Below, piece by piece: positions 31,817 through 41,697 of a stretch of DNA of 64,000 bases. Position numbers and translations under genes: made by a program. The stretch is from NCBI GenBank assembly GCA_014324115.1, contig JACOMS010000001.1:1-64000 (forward strand), in the 5' to 3' direction. This stretch comes from Hyphomonadaceae bacterium (GTDB lineage Bacteria; Pseudomonadota; Alphaproteobacteria; Caulobacterales; Maricaulaceae). Positions within the stretch are counted from its first letter, which is position 1. Each line of letters starts with the position of its first letter. The notes under the pieces are model-generated. The model saw only the letters and a program-made list of their open reading frames with translations, was not told where the DNA came from and made no database searches.

Positions 31817-32891
31817 GTCCCGCATTATTGAACGCATTCGCTCCCGAGGCCCAATGACGGTGGCGGAATATATGACGGTCTGTCTGCTTGATCCTGTGGA
31901 TGGATATTACCCGACAAAAAATCCGCTGGGCGCAGACGGGGATTTTGTTACCGCCCCGGAAATCAGTCAGATGTTTGGGGAAATGCTGGGCCTGTGGGTT
32001 GTGCAGGGCTGGGAAGACATGGGCCAGCCGACCCGGCTCAATCTTGTCGAATACGGTCCCGGTCGCGGTGTGATGATGGATGATATTCTTCGGGCCGTGC
32101 GTGTAAAACCGGACTGTTCAGATGCGCTGAACGTCTATCTGATAGAAGTCGGCGCGGCTTTGGAAGCGGCACAGGTCAGGGCACTGTCAAACGCACCTGC
32201 ACCCGTGAACTGGATAAAAACTCTCAATGATGTGCCTGATGAGCCGATACTGATTATCGGGAATGAGTATCTTGACTGCCTGCCTGTCCGGCAATTTATC
32301 CTGCGGGGTGAAAACTGGCATGAGCGCGTCGTTGTTGAAAAGAATGACGACTTGCAATTCGCGATCTCGCCGGAGCCTGTCAGTCAGGTCGTTCGGAGTG
32401 GTTTTTCGACAATGGGTCAGCAGGCCAGAGACGGCGACCTGCTCGAAGTCGGCGTTGCAGTACAGCAAGTCATTGATGATATATCTGCGCGCCTCAAATA
32501 CGGAACAGGCCGTGCGCTGTTTATGGATTACGGGCCGAAACAAACCGAATTTGTGGATACGTTGCAGGCGCTGAAAAAGCATAAAAAAGTCGATGTGTTT
32601 TCCGACCCGGGAAATATGGATTTGACAGTGCGGGTCAATTTCGGGGCTTTGACAGAATTTGCCAAATCGCGGGGTCTTCACATTCACGGTCCTGTAACAC
32701 AGGCTGAGTTTCTCTCACGTCTCGGCATTGAAACGCGCGCTGTCATGCTGGCGAGAGCCAGACCGGATGCCGAACCTGAACTCGCGCGGCAGCTGGCCCG
32801 GCTTATGATGCCGGATCAAATGGGAGAAATTTTCAAGTTTGTGAGTTTGCAATCGGCGAGATTACAGGTACCGCTTGGTTTTGAAGATTGA
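31806..32891 (+). CDS. SAM-dependent methyltransferase, MidA/NDUFAF7 family
   Basis: GPMTVAEYMTVCLLDPVDGYYPTKNPLGADGDFVTAPEISQMFGE; VEYGPGRGVMMDDILRA; IGNEYLDCLPVRQF. Confidence 0.92.
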   Translation: MSLRSRIIERIRSRGPMTVAEYMTVCLLDPVDGYYPTKNPLGADGDFVTAPEISQMFGEMLGLWVVQGWEDMGQPTRLNLVEYGPGRGVMMDDILRAVRVKPDCSDALNVYLIEVGAALEAAQVRALSNAPAPVNWIKTLNDVPDEPILIIGNEYLDCLPVRQFILRGENWHERVVVEKNDDLQFAISPEPVSQVVRSGFSTMGQQARDGDLLEVGVAVQQVIDDISARLKYGTGRALFMDYGPKQTEFVDTLQALKKHKKVDVFSDPGNMDLTVRVNFGALTEFAKSRGLHIHGPVTQAEFLSRLGIETRAVMLARARPDAEPELARQLARLMMPDQMGEIFKFVSLQSARLQVPLGFED

Positions 32892-32895
32892 GAGC

Positions 32896-33672
32896 ATGAG
32901 AGTTCTTTCCCACCCGTACCTTGATCATCCCGGAGTTGAACACGGCTTTTTCACGCGCAAAGGCGGGGTCTCGGAAGACGTTTATGCCAGCCTGAATGTC
33001 GGAGCAGGGTCGAAAGACAGGCCCGAAAATATCGCAGAAAATCGTCGGCGGGTGGCCGCACATATGGGGACAGAGCCTACACATCTTCTGAGCCTGTATC
33101 AGGCCCATTCGACTGAAGTCATCATTGTTGACAGGCCGTTTGCCGGGCGCCCGAAAGCAGACGGGCTTGTCACCAGAACACCCGGATTGGCCCTGTCAAC
33201 CTTGGCGGCGGATTGCGGCCCGGTTCTGTTCTGTGAGCCGCGGGCCGGGGTTATCGGGGCCTGCCACGCGGGGTGGCGCGGATCCTTTTCCGGTATCATC
33301 GACAGCACGATTGATGCCATGGAGTCTATTGGCGCGAGACGCGAAGATACCTACGGGGTTCTCGGTCCTTCCATCAGCCAGGCTAATTACGAAGTCGGCC
33401 ATGATTACCGCAACAGCCTTATGGCTCTTGATGAGTCCTGTGACAGGTTTTTCCGTCCGGGGCCGGAAAAAGAGGATGGTTCACGCAAACCGCATTTCGA
33501 CCTGAAAGGCTTTATCCTGTATCGGTTGCGCACTGCAGGTCTCGGACATGTAAACATGCTTCCCAACTGCACCTATGGTGAGCCGGACCTGTTTTTTTCC
33601 TATCGTTACAATATCCACCAGGGTGTGAACGATTATGGTCGAAATATTTCAGCCATAATGCTTACGAAATGA
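32896..33672 (+). CDS. pgeF: Peptidoglycan editing factor PgeF (laccase-domain, YfiH family)
   Basis: GVEHGFFTRKGGVS; LYQAHSTEVI; LAADCGPVLFCEPRAGVIGACHAGWRGSFSGI; LGPSISQANYEVG. Confidence 0.93.
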   Translation: MRVLSHPYLDHPGVEHGFFTRKGGVSEDVYASLNVGAGSKDRPENIAENRRRVAAHMGTEPTHLLSLYQAHSTEVIIVDRPFAGRPKADGLVTRTPGLALSTLAADCGPVLFCEPRAGVIGACHAGWRGSFSGIIDSTIDAMESIGARREDTYGVLGPSISQANYEVGHDYRNSLMALDESCDRFFRPGPEKEDGSRKPHFDLKGFILYRLRTAGLGHVNMLPNCTYGEPDLFFSYRYNIHQGVNDYGRNISAIMLTK

Positions 33673-33742
33673 TTTACATTGTTCGACGTGCCGAGTAAGA
33701 GCAATGCAGAATGTGACAGATTCCTGAGGGTGGGACAATCTC

Positions 33743-34684
33743 ATGAAAGTTATCAGCGGTACGGCCAACGTGCCTCTCACGACTGCAATCGCCAATGTGC
33801 TTGATTTGCCTCAAACCCATGTGGATATCAAGCGCTTTCGAGATCAGGAAATTTTTGTCCGGATCAATGAAAATGTTCGCGGCGAGGACATTTTTTTAGT
33901 GCAACCCACTTCGGCCCCGGCCAATGATCATTTAATGGAACTTCTCATCATGATTGACGCGCTTGTGCGTGCTTCCGCCAAGCGCATCACGGCAGTCGTA
34001 CCTTATTTCGGTTATGCAAGACAGGATAGAAAAACCGGAGGTCGCACGCCGATTTCAGCCAAACTTGTGGCCAATCTGATTTCGGAGGCCGGAGCCCATC
34101 GCGTTCTGACCATGGATTTGCATGCCGGACAAATACAGGGCTTTTTTGATATCCCGACAGATAACCTGTTTTCCCAGCCTGTCTTTGAAGCCGACATCCA
34201 TGAGAAAATACCGCCCAAGCGCCATGATAACCTTCTCTTCGTATCACCGGATACAGGCGGTGTTGTGCGCACCCGCAGCCTCGCCAAACAGTTTAACAGC
34301 GATATCGCTATTGTCGACAAACGCCGTCCGGTTGTTGGCGAATCCGAGGTGATGAATATCATCGGCGACGTGAAAGGTCGGGACTGCATCCTGTTTGATG
34401 ACATCATTGATTCCGGTAGCACGCTCTGTAGCGCCAGCGAAGCCTTGCTCAATCATGGGGCTACCTCCGTCTCAGCCTATATTACACACGGGGTTCTGTC
34501 CAACCCTGCGGTGGAGCGCATTACAAAATCCATGCTGGACGAAGTGGTCATCACGGACACCATTGCCCAGCCGGACAAAGTCAAATCCTGCGAAAAAATC
34601 CGTGAAGCCAGCGTCGCGACACTGCTTGGCAAGGCCATCAAACGCATTGCCAATGATGAAAGCGTGTCCAAATTGTTTGAATGA
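33743..34684 (+). CDS. prs: Ribose-phosphate pyrophosphokinase
   Basis: [75 protein letters not shown]. Confidence 0.95.
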   Translation: MKVISGTANVPLTTAIANVLDLPQTHVDIKRFRDQEIFVRINENVRGEDIFLVQPTSAPANDHLMELLIMIDALVRASAKRITAVVPYFGYARQDRKTGGRTPISAKLVANLISEAGAHRVLTMDLHAGQIQGFFDIPTDNLFSQPVFEADIHEKIPPKRHDNLLFVSPDTGGVVRTRSLAKQFNSDIAIVDKRRPVVGESEVMNIIGDVKGRDCILFDDIIDSGSTLCSASEALLNHGATSVSAYITHGVLSNPAVERITKSMLDEVVITDTIAQPDKVKSCEKIREASVATLLGKAIKRIANDESVSKLFE

Positions 34685-34743
34685 TATGTCACATCGGGAG
34701 CGATGATCGAAATACCATCCCGCACACCCAACGGGATAGACAC

Positions 34744-34845
34744 CCGGACACTTCCAAGCCCCTGGAGGTGTCCGGCTGCGTAAATTTCCACAGAGGGGAC
34801 TTGCGTTTTCTGATGCAGTCCTCTAACAGCGCCGCTGGAATTTAC
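34744..34845 (+). promoter_or_regulatory. Structured prs-rplY intergenic element (two consecutive hairpins)
   Basis: 13-bp stem CCGGACACTTCCA/TGGAGGTGTCCGG (34744-34756/34763-34775, one G:T) and a nested stem GTAAATTTCCA...TGGAATTTAC (34780-34790/34836-34845, 1-nt bulge). Confidence 0.55.
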
Positions 34846-34932
34846 GGGACTTTCTTCATGGTCGCCTTGCGGGCGATTGTTTTACTGGAGACTTGTCGGG
34901 TTTAACCCGGTCCCAGGCTGAGGAACGGGACA

Positions 34933-35574
34933 ATGACCTATATCTGCCTTGAAGTGGCTGTCAGAGAAAATACAGGTACAGGCTTGGCGCGTGCCGCTCG
35001 TCGCGATGGCGAGGTTCCCGGCATCCTTTATGGCGGGGGTCAGAACCCGGTGGCCATTGCCCTGCGTCGGAATGAGGTGCTGCGCGCGATCAACTCGGGC
35101 CGGTTTCTTGCGAATATGATTGAGATTTCACACGAGGGGAAAAAGCAGAAGGTCATCACCAAGGAAGTACAGTTCCACCCCGTCAATGACATGCCGGTTC
35201 ATATTGATTTGTACCGTGTGAAAGAAACCACAGTCATTGAAGTGGAGATTTCTGTGAACTTCGTCGGTGATGATTCGGCTCCGGGTATCAAGCGCGGCGG
35301 TATCCTCAATGTCGTGCGCTATGCTGTGGAAGTTAAATGTCCGGCAGGCTCCATTCCGGATACCATTGAAGCCGATGTGTCTCATATGGACATCGGGGAC
35401 AGTCTTCACATTTCCGACGTCACATTGCCCGAGGGTGTAACTCCCGCCATAAGTGACCGTGACTTCACCATCGCGACAATCGTCAGCTCCCGTGTATCCA
35501 GGGGAGCCGGTACGGTTGAGGATGGAGAGGAAAGTACAGCTGTTGATGGAAAGGGCGAAGGTGCAGAAGCATAA
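34933..35574 (+). CDS. rplY: 50S ribosomal protein L25/general stress protein Ctc
   Basis: GLARAARRDGEVPGILYGGGQNPVAIAL; EVQFHPVNDMPVHIDLYRV; acidic C-terminus. Confidence 0.95.
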   Translation: MTYICLEVAVRENTGTGLARAARRDGEVPGILYGGGQNPVAIALRRNEVLRAINSGRFLANMIEISHEGKKQKVITKEVQFHPVNDMPVHIDLYRVKETTVIEVEISVNFVGDDSAPGIKRGGILNVVRYAVEVKCPAGSIPDTIEADVSHMDIGDSLHISDVTLPEGVTPAISDRDFTIATIVSSRVSRGAGTVEDGEESTAVDGKGEGAEA

Positions 35575-35621
35575 TTCCGGCGCGTTTGCATCGGCTTTTA
35601 GCCCCGCGAAAAATTGAACCC

Positions 35622-36230
35622 ATGCTGCTGTGGGTTGGGTTGGGAAACCCCGGCGCCAAGTATGCTGGAAACCGTCATAATGTCGGCTTTATGGCGATTG
35701 ATGCTGTCGCGGGTTATTATCATTTTGACTCTGAAAAATCCAGATTTAACAGCCTTGTCCGCGACGGCGTGATCGACTTTAATGGTCAGGCGCAAAGGGT
35801 GCTGGCGCTGAAGCCGCAGACTTTCATGAACGATTCCGGTCCGGCTGTGCAAAAGTTCATGCAATTCTACAAGATTCCGCCAGGCCGGCTGACCGTATTT
35901 TATGACGAAATTGACCTCATACCCGGGAAGGTGCGCCATAAATCCGGTGGCGGCATTGCCGGCCACAACGGTTTGCGGTCAATCCGCCAACATGTGGGTG
36001 AAGGCTTTCACCGTATCCGTATCGGCATCGGTCACCCCGGACACAAAGAAAAGGTTCCAGGTCATGTTCTTTCCGATTTTGCAAAATCAGAACAGGTCTG
36101 GGTTAATGATGTATTGAATGCCTTGGCACGATCTGCGGACTTGTTGGCGGCAGGCGAGGCCGATAAATATCAGACCAGGGTTAATTTGATGGCTCCACCA
36201 CCGGGGAAAACGCGGCGGAATGACAGGTGA
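35622..36230 (+). CDS. pth: Peptidyl-tRNA hydrolase
   Basis: LWVGLGNPGAKYAGNRHNVGFMAIDAVA; KPQTFMNDSG; YDEIDLIPGKVRHKSGGGIAGHNGLRSI. Confidence 0.95.
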   Translation: MLLWVGLGNPGAKYAGNRHNVGFMAIDAVAGYYHFDSEKSRFNSLVRDGVIDFNGQAQRVLALKPQTFMNDSGPAVQKFMQFYKIPPGRLTVFYDEIDLIPGKVRHKSGGGIAGHNGLRSIRQHVGEGFHRIRIGIGHPGHKEKVPGHVLSDFAKSEQVWVNDVLNALARSADLLAAGEADKYQTRVNLMAPPPGKTRRNDR

Positions 36231-36310
36231 GCCCCCGGAGAATTTCGCTTTTGATCGACCACCCCCAGGCGTGTGTCTTGGGTTTCAGTGCGTAAATCTC
36301 CGCCGTTTCA

Positions 36311-36350
36311 GTGCGGATCAAGCAGTGTGAATGCGGATCAAGCAGTGTGA
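36311..36350 (+). repeat. 20-bp tandem duplication upstream of sucC
   Basis: (g/a)tgcggatcaagcagtgtga at 36311-36330 and 36331-36350. Confidence 0.95.
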
Positions 36351-36577
36351 AACTGGATTCGCCGCTGATCAATGATATGATACAGGGGTGAGCGCATTTC
36401 ACGAAGAAGCAGGGGCTGGCTTGACAGGACAAGATGTTTTTATGAAACGCAGCACTCATGCCTGACGAAAGTGCAGTTTCGTCATGTGGTTTCATGTTGG
36501 TGGTTGCGACTCTGCTACGGGGCTTCTATACAGGGCGTTCAAACCCGATTTATCAGTCAGAACGGACGGGAATTTCC

Positions 36578-37822
36578 ATGAACATACATGAATACCAAGG
36601 CAAAGCTGTCCTCAAAGACATTGGTGCACCGGTCTCCAGAGGTATCGCCATTTTCGATGCATCTGAAGCAAGGGGGGCCGCAGAAGAGCTGGGCGGTCCA
36701 CTCTGGGTGGTAAAATCACAAATTCATGCGGGTGGACGCGGCAAGGGGAAATTCAGGGAAGAGAAAGCCGGTGATAAAGGCGGTGTGCGCCTTACGCGGT
36801 CCGTGGAAGAAGTGGTCGAAAATGCCAAACAGATGCTCGGTAGTACTCTGGTTACGGCACAGACAGGTGATGAGGGCAAAGTTGTCAACCGGCTCTACAT
36901 TGAGGATGGCTCCGATATTGACAGGGAATTTTATATTTCGCTCCTGGTTGACCGGGCGACGTCCCGCGTCTCATTCATTGCTTCAACCGAGGGCGGGATG
37001 GATATTGAACGGGTTGCTCACGATACGCCCGAAAAAATCGTCACATTTGATATTGATCCGGCGACGGGTTTCATGCCCCACCACGGGCGTACACTGGCCA
37101 AGGCGCTTGATCTGTCCGGCGATCTGGCCAAACAGGCGCACAAGCTGGGCAAAATACTTTATGACGGCTTCCTCGCCAAGGATATGAGCCTGCTTGAGAT
37201 TAATCCGCTTATTGTGACCGAAGACCAGTGTCTGCACTGTCTCGACGCGAAAGTCTCTTTCGACAATAACGCTTTGTTTCGTCATCCCGACATTGAGGAG
37301 ATGCGAGACGGGACCGAGGAAGACGAAAAAGAAGTGGAAGCCGGCAGGTATGACCTGTCCTATGTGGCGCTGGATGGCAATATCGGGTGCATGGTCAACG
37401 GTGCCGGATTAGCCATGAGTACGATGGACATCATCAAACTCTACGGCAGGGAGCCTGCCAACTTCCTGGATGTCGGTGGCGGTGCGACGACCGGGAAGGT
37501 CGCCGCGGCCTTCAAAATCATTACGTCAGATCCCGGCGTCGAAGGTATCCTGGTCAATATTTTCGGTGGTATCATGAAATGCGACGTTATCGCAAACGGT
37601 GTGGTTCAGGCGGTAAAAGATGTTGGCCTTGAGGTTCCCCTCGTCGTCCGCCTCGAGGGCACCAATGTCGGGAGAGGCAAAGAGATCATCAACAATTCCG
37701 GCCTCAACGTTATCGCAGCCGATGATCTGGACGACGCGGCGCAAAAGATTGTTGCGGCTTTGGATGATACCAAAACCTGCACAGGAACCGGTCTCGACAA
37801 AATCCTCAATCAACAGAGTTAA
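36578..37822 (+). CDS. sucC: Succinate-CoA ligase subunit beta
   Basis: [70 protein letters not shown]. Confidence 0.96.
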   Translation: MNIHEYQGKAVLKDIGAPVSRGIAIFDASEARGAAEELGGPLWVVKSQIHAGGRGKGKFREEKAGDKGGVRLTRSVEEVVENAKQMLGSTLVTAQTGDEGKVVNRLYIEDGSDIDREFYISLLVDRATSRVSFIASTEGGMDIERVAHDTPEKIVTFDIDPATGFMPHHGRTLAKALDLSGDLAKQAHKLGKILYDGFLAKDMSLLEINPLIVTEDQCLHCLDAKVSFDNNALFRHPDIEEMRDGTEEDEKEVEAGRYDLSYVALDGNIGCMVNGAGLAMSTMDIIKLYGREPANFLDVGGGATTGKVAAAFKIITSDPGVEGILVNIFGGIMKCDVIANGVVQAVKDVGLEVPLVVRLEGTNVGRGKEIINNSGLNVIAADDLDDAAQKIVAALDDTKTCTGTGLDKILNQQS

Positions 37823-37825
37823 ATC

Positions 37826-38710
37826 ATGTCAGTACTTGTAGACAAACATACCAAGGTTATCACACAGGGGATGACAGGCAAGACAGGGACCTTCCACACG
37901 GAACAGGCGCTCGCTTACGGTACGCAGGTAGTGGCAGGGGTAACGCCTGGTCGCGCCGGGCAGGAGCACATCGGCCTGCCGGTTTATGACACGGTGGCCG
38001 AAGCCAAACATGCGACAGGTGCAACGGCTTCTGTCATCTATGTGCCGCCGCCCTTTGCTGCCGACTCAATCCTTGAAGCCATTGCCGCCGAAATGGAATT
38101 GATTGTTGCGATTACTGAAGGCATTCCTGTGCGCGATATGATCACTGTCAAGCGTGCGCTGGAGGGTTCCAAATCCCGTCTCATCGGGCCGAACTGCCCG
38201 GGTGTGTTGACGCCTGAAGAATGCAAAATCGGTATTATGCCCGGCAATATTTTCACAAAAGGCACGTGCGGTGTCGTCTCCCGCTCCGGCACACTGACCT
38301 ATGAGGCCGTGTTCCAGACAACGCAGGTCGGTCTCGGTCAATCAACGGCTATCGGGATCGGCGGTGACCCGATCAACGGGACAAACTTCATTGACTGTCT
38401 TGAACTGTTCCTGTACGATGATGGCACAGATCAGATTATCATCATAGGTGAAATCGGCGGATCTGCCGAGGAAGAAGCCGCGGAATATATCGCTCATATG
38501 GCCAGGAAGGGCACGAAAAAACCTGTGGTGGGATTTATTGCCGGGCGTACCGCGCCTCCGGGCCGGATGATGGGCCACGCGGGTGCGATCGTGTCCGGCG
38601 GTAAAGGTGGTGCCGAGGACAAAATCGCCGCTATGAAAGCCGCAGGTATTCGCGTATCACAGAGTCCGGCCCAACTCGGTACGACGATGATGGATCTGCT
38701 GAAAGGGTAG
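37826..38710 (+). CDS. sucD: Succinate-CoA ligase subunit alpha
   Basis: [63 protein letters not shown]. Confidence 0.96.
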   Translation: MSVLVDKHTKVITQGMTGKTGTFHTEQALAYGTQVVAGVTPGRAGQEHIGLPVYDTVAEAKHATGATASVIYVPPPFAADSILEAIAAEMELIVAITEGIPVRDMITVKRALEGSKSRLIGPNCPGVLTPEECKIGIMPGNIFTKGTCGVVSRSGTLTYEAVFQTTQVGLGQSTAIGIGGDPINGTNFIDCLELFLYDDGTDQIIIIGEIGGSAEEEAAEYIAHMARKGTKKPVVGFIAGRTAPPGRMMGHAGAIVSGGKGGAEDKIAAMKAAGIRVSQSPAQLGTTMMDLLKG

Positions 38711-38715
38711 AAAGG

Positions 38716-41682
38716 TTGAATCACATGGAAAACCAGAGATCTGAGAAAAACCGGAACTTTCTCGACACACTTTTCCTGGACGGAGGTAACGCTGCCTATC
38801 TTGAGCAGATGCTCGCCTGTTACATGGAAAGCCCGGACAGTGTTGACAAAAGTTGGCAGGACTATTTCGGCGCGCTCGGCGAGGATGCCGTCAATGTACG
38901 CAAAAACGCGGACGGACCCGCATGGAAAGACAAAAACTGGCCGGTGGAGTCCAACGGGGAGTGGGTAAGTGCTCTGACGGGAGATTGGGAATCTGATACG
39001 GAGGAGCGGGTCTCCGGAAAGCTCGAAAACCGCATGCCTGGCGCTTCTGCGGAACAGGTTCGTCAAGCCACGAAAGATTCCCTGCGCGCTCTGATGCTGA
39101 TCCGCGCCTATCGTGTCCGGGGCCACATGATTGGCGATCTTGATCCACTGGGCCTGCGGGAGAAAAGGCGCCATCCCGAGCTGGAATACTCAAGCTATGG
39201 TTTTACCGATGATGATCTTGAACGGCCCATATTTATTGATGGTGTTATGGGTCTTGAGACGGCGACACTGGCGCAAATAATCGAAATTATGGAGCGCACC
39301 TATTGCTCCACTTTCGGTGTACAGTTCATGCACGTTTCCAATCCGGGTGAAAAAGCCTGGATACAGCAGCGGATCGAAGGTCCGGATAAGGAGATTTCCT
39401 TTACGCCAAAAGGCCGCAGATACATTCTCAGGAAACTGATTGAAGCTGAGGAATTCGAACAGCTCATCCACAAGCGTTATCCCGGAACGAAACGCTTTGG
39501 CATAGACGGGGCGGAGAGCCTTTTGCCGGCGCTGGAACAGATTATCAAACGCGGCGGGCAGCTTGGCCTCAAGGATATTAACTTCGGTATGCCGCATCGC
39601 GGCCGGCTTAACGTGATGGCCTCTGTCATGCAAAAACCCTATTCTGCCATCTTTCACGAGTTTCTCGGTGGTGTTGCGACCGGGGCGGAGGATTTTGGTT
39701 CCGGAGATGTGAAGTATCACTTGGGTGTGTCCGATGATCGTGAATTTGACGGCAATGAGGTTCACTTGTCACTCGCCCCGAATCCGTCTCACCTTGAGGT
39801 TGTTGCCCCCGTTGTAATGGGGAAAACCCGCGCAAAACAGCAAATGGTGTCCGATACGCACAGCTCTTCCGATCCGAAACAGGTTGTGGCGGTTATCATG
39901 CACGGGGATAGTGCTTTCGCCGGGCAGGGCATCGTCATGGAAAGTTTCCAGATGTCCCAACTCGCCGGGTATGGTACAGGTGGAACGATCCACATTATCG
40001 TCAATAACCAGATCGGCTTTACGACAACACCGGAAGAGTACAGCTCCGGTCGTTATTGTTCCGATGTCGCCTTTATGGTTGAGGCGCCGGTTTTTCACGT
40101 GAACGGCAATGATCCTGAGGCTGTGGTTTACGCCGCCCGCGTGGCCACGGAATATCGCCAGAAATTCGGCAAGGATGTGGTGATTGATATTATCTGCTAT
40201 CGCCGTTACGGCCATAATGAGGGTGATGATCCGTCATTTACACAACCGATAATGTATAGGACCATCCGTGATCTGCCTTCGGCGGCCATGATTTACGGTG
40301 ACCGTCTCGTTGCTAACGGCACTATCAAAAAAGACGAGTTACGGGCCATGGTCGATGAATTTTACGCCCATCTCGACAGCGAGTTTGAAAAAGCCAAGAC
40401 CTATGAAACCAAAGAACCGGACTGGTTACAGGGCGTATGGCAGGGTATTACACTACCGCCGGAAGGTAAACGCAAGGGTGATACCTCTGTAACGGTCGAC
40501 ACACTTCGGAATTTGGGTCGCAAATTTACAACCGTGCCGGACGGATTCAATATTCACCCCACATTGAAACGGATTATTCAGGCCCGTGCCGGGAAAGTGG
40601 AAAGCGGTACCGACATAGACTGGGGTTTGGCTGAGCACCTTGCTTTTGCAACATTCGTCACGGAAGGTCATCCGGTGCGCCTGTCCGGGCAGGACAGTGA
40701 ACGCGGGACATTCTCCCAGCGCCAATCCTGTTTTTTCGATCAGGAAGACGGATCAAAATATACACCGCTCAATAATCTGTCGGCGAGTCAGAAGTATTAT
40801 CAGGTGTTGAATTCGCAACTGTCAGAAGAAGCTATACTGGGCTTTGAGTACGGGTTCTCCGGTGCAGCCCCGCACGTGCTCACAATTTGGGAAGCGCAAT
40901 TTGGGGATTTCGCAAACGGTGCGCAAGTCATGGTTGATCAGTTCATCAGCTCGGCTGAGCAGAAATGGCTGCGCATGTCCGGTCTCGTGATGCTGCTACC
41001 GCACGGCTATGAGGGGCAGGGGCCGGAGCACTCCTCCGCGCGTCTTGAGCGCTACCTGCAAATTTGCGCCGAAGACAATATGCAGGTGGCAAATATTTCG
41101 ACCCCCGCCAACTATTTTCATGCCTTGCGTCGGCAAATCCACCGCAAATTCCGCAAACCTCTCATTGTGATGAGTCCGAAGAGCCTGTTGCGGCACAAGC
41201 TCTGCGTCTCGACGCTCGAAGAAATGGGCGAAGGCGGTGAGTTCCGCCGCGTGCTCTGGGATGATGCTGAATACAAACCTGAAACCAGTGGCGTAAAACT
41301 GGTCGGAGACTCCGGGATCAGGCGCGTCGTCCTGTGCTCGGGAAAGGTTTACTATGATCTGTTCGAGGCTCGTGAGGCCGCCGGGCGTGACGATATTTAT
41401 CTGCTGCGTGTAGAACAGCTCTATCCATATCCTGATGACGCTTTGGCTCTCGAACTCAAACGGTTCAAAAATGCGGACATGGTCTGGTGCCAGGAAGAGC
41501 CGAAAAATATGGGTGCCTGGACTTTCATCAATCCGCTTATTGAAGAAACGCTTGTCGATATCGGTGCGAAAAACTCCCGTGCTCAATATGTGGGTCGACC
41601 CGCAAGCGCCTCGACAGCCACCGGCATTGCGTCTAAACACAAAAAGGAACAACAGGCTTTGATTAACGAAGCCTTGGCTTAG
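38716..41682 (+). CDS. sucA: 2-oxoglutarate dehydrogenase E1 component
   Basis: 988 aa; DVVIDIICYRRYGHNEGDDPSFTQPIMY; MPHRGRLNVM; transketolase C-terminal region. Confidence 0.96.
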   Translation: MNHMENQRSEKNRNFLDTLFLDGGNAAYLEQMLACYMESPDSVDKSWQDYFGALGEDAVNVRKNADGPAWKDKNWPVESNGEWVSALTGDWESDTEERVSGKLENRMPGASAEQVRQATKDSLRALMLIRAYRVRGHMIGDLDPLGLREKRRHPELEYSSYGFTDDDLERPIFIDGVMGLETATLAQIIEIMERTYCSTFGVQFMHVSNPGEKAWIQQRIEGPDKEISFTPKGRRYILRKLIEAEEFEQLIHKRYPGTKRFGIDGAESLLPALEQIIKRGGQLGLKDINFGMPHRGRLNVMASVMQKPYSAIFHEFLGGVATGAEDFGSGDVKYHLGVSDDREFDGNEVHLSLAPNPSHLEVVAPVVMGKTRAKQQMVSDTHSSSDPKQVVAVIMHGDSAFAGQGIVMESFQMSQLAGYGTGGTIHIIVNNQIGFTTTPEEYSSGRYCSDVAFMVEAPVFHVNGNDPEAVVYAARVATEYRQKFGKDVVIDIICYRRYGHNEGDDPSFTQPIMYRTIRDLPSAAMIYGDRLVANGTIKKDELRAMVDEFYAHLDSEFEKAKTYETKEPDWLQGVWQGITLPPEGKRKGDTSVTVDTLRNLGRKFTTVPDGFNIHPTLKRIIQARAGKVESGTDIDWGLAEHLAFATFVTEGHPVRLSGQDSERGTFSQRQSCFFDQEDGSKYTPLNNLSASQKYYQVLNSQLSEEAILGFEYGFSGAAPHVLTIWEAQFGDFANGAQVMVDQFISSAEQKWLRMSGLVMLLPHGYEGQGPEHSSARLERYLQICAEDNMQVANISTPANYFHALRRQIHRKFRKPLIVMSPKSLLRHKLCVSTLEEMGEGGEFRRVLWDDAEYKPETSGVKLVGDSGIRRVVLCSGKVYYDLFEAREAAGRDDIYLLRVEQLYPYPDDALALELKRFKNADMVWCQEEPKNMGAWTFINPLIEETLVDIGAKNSRAQYVGRPASASTATGIASKHKKEQQALINEALA

Positions 41683-41697
41683 GAGCGGGAGACCAAA

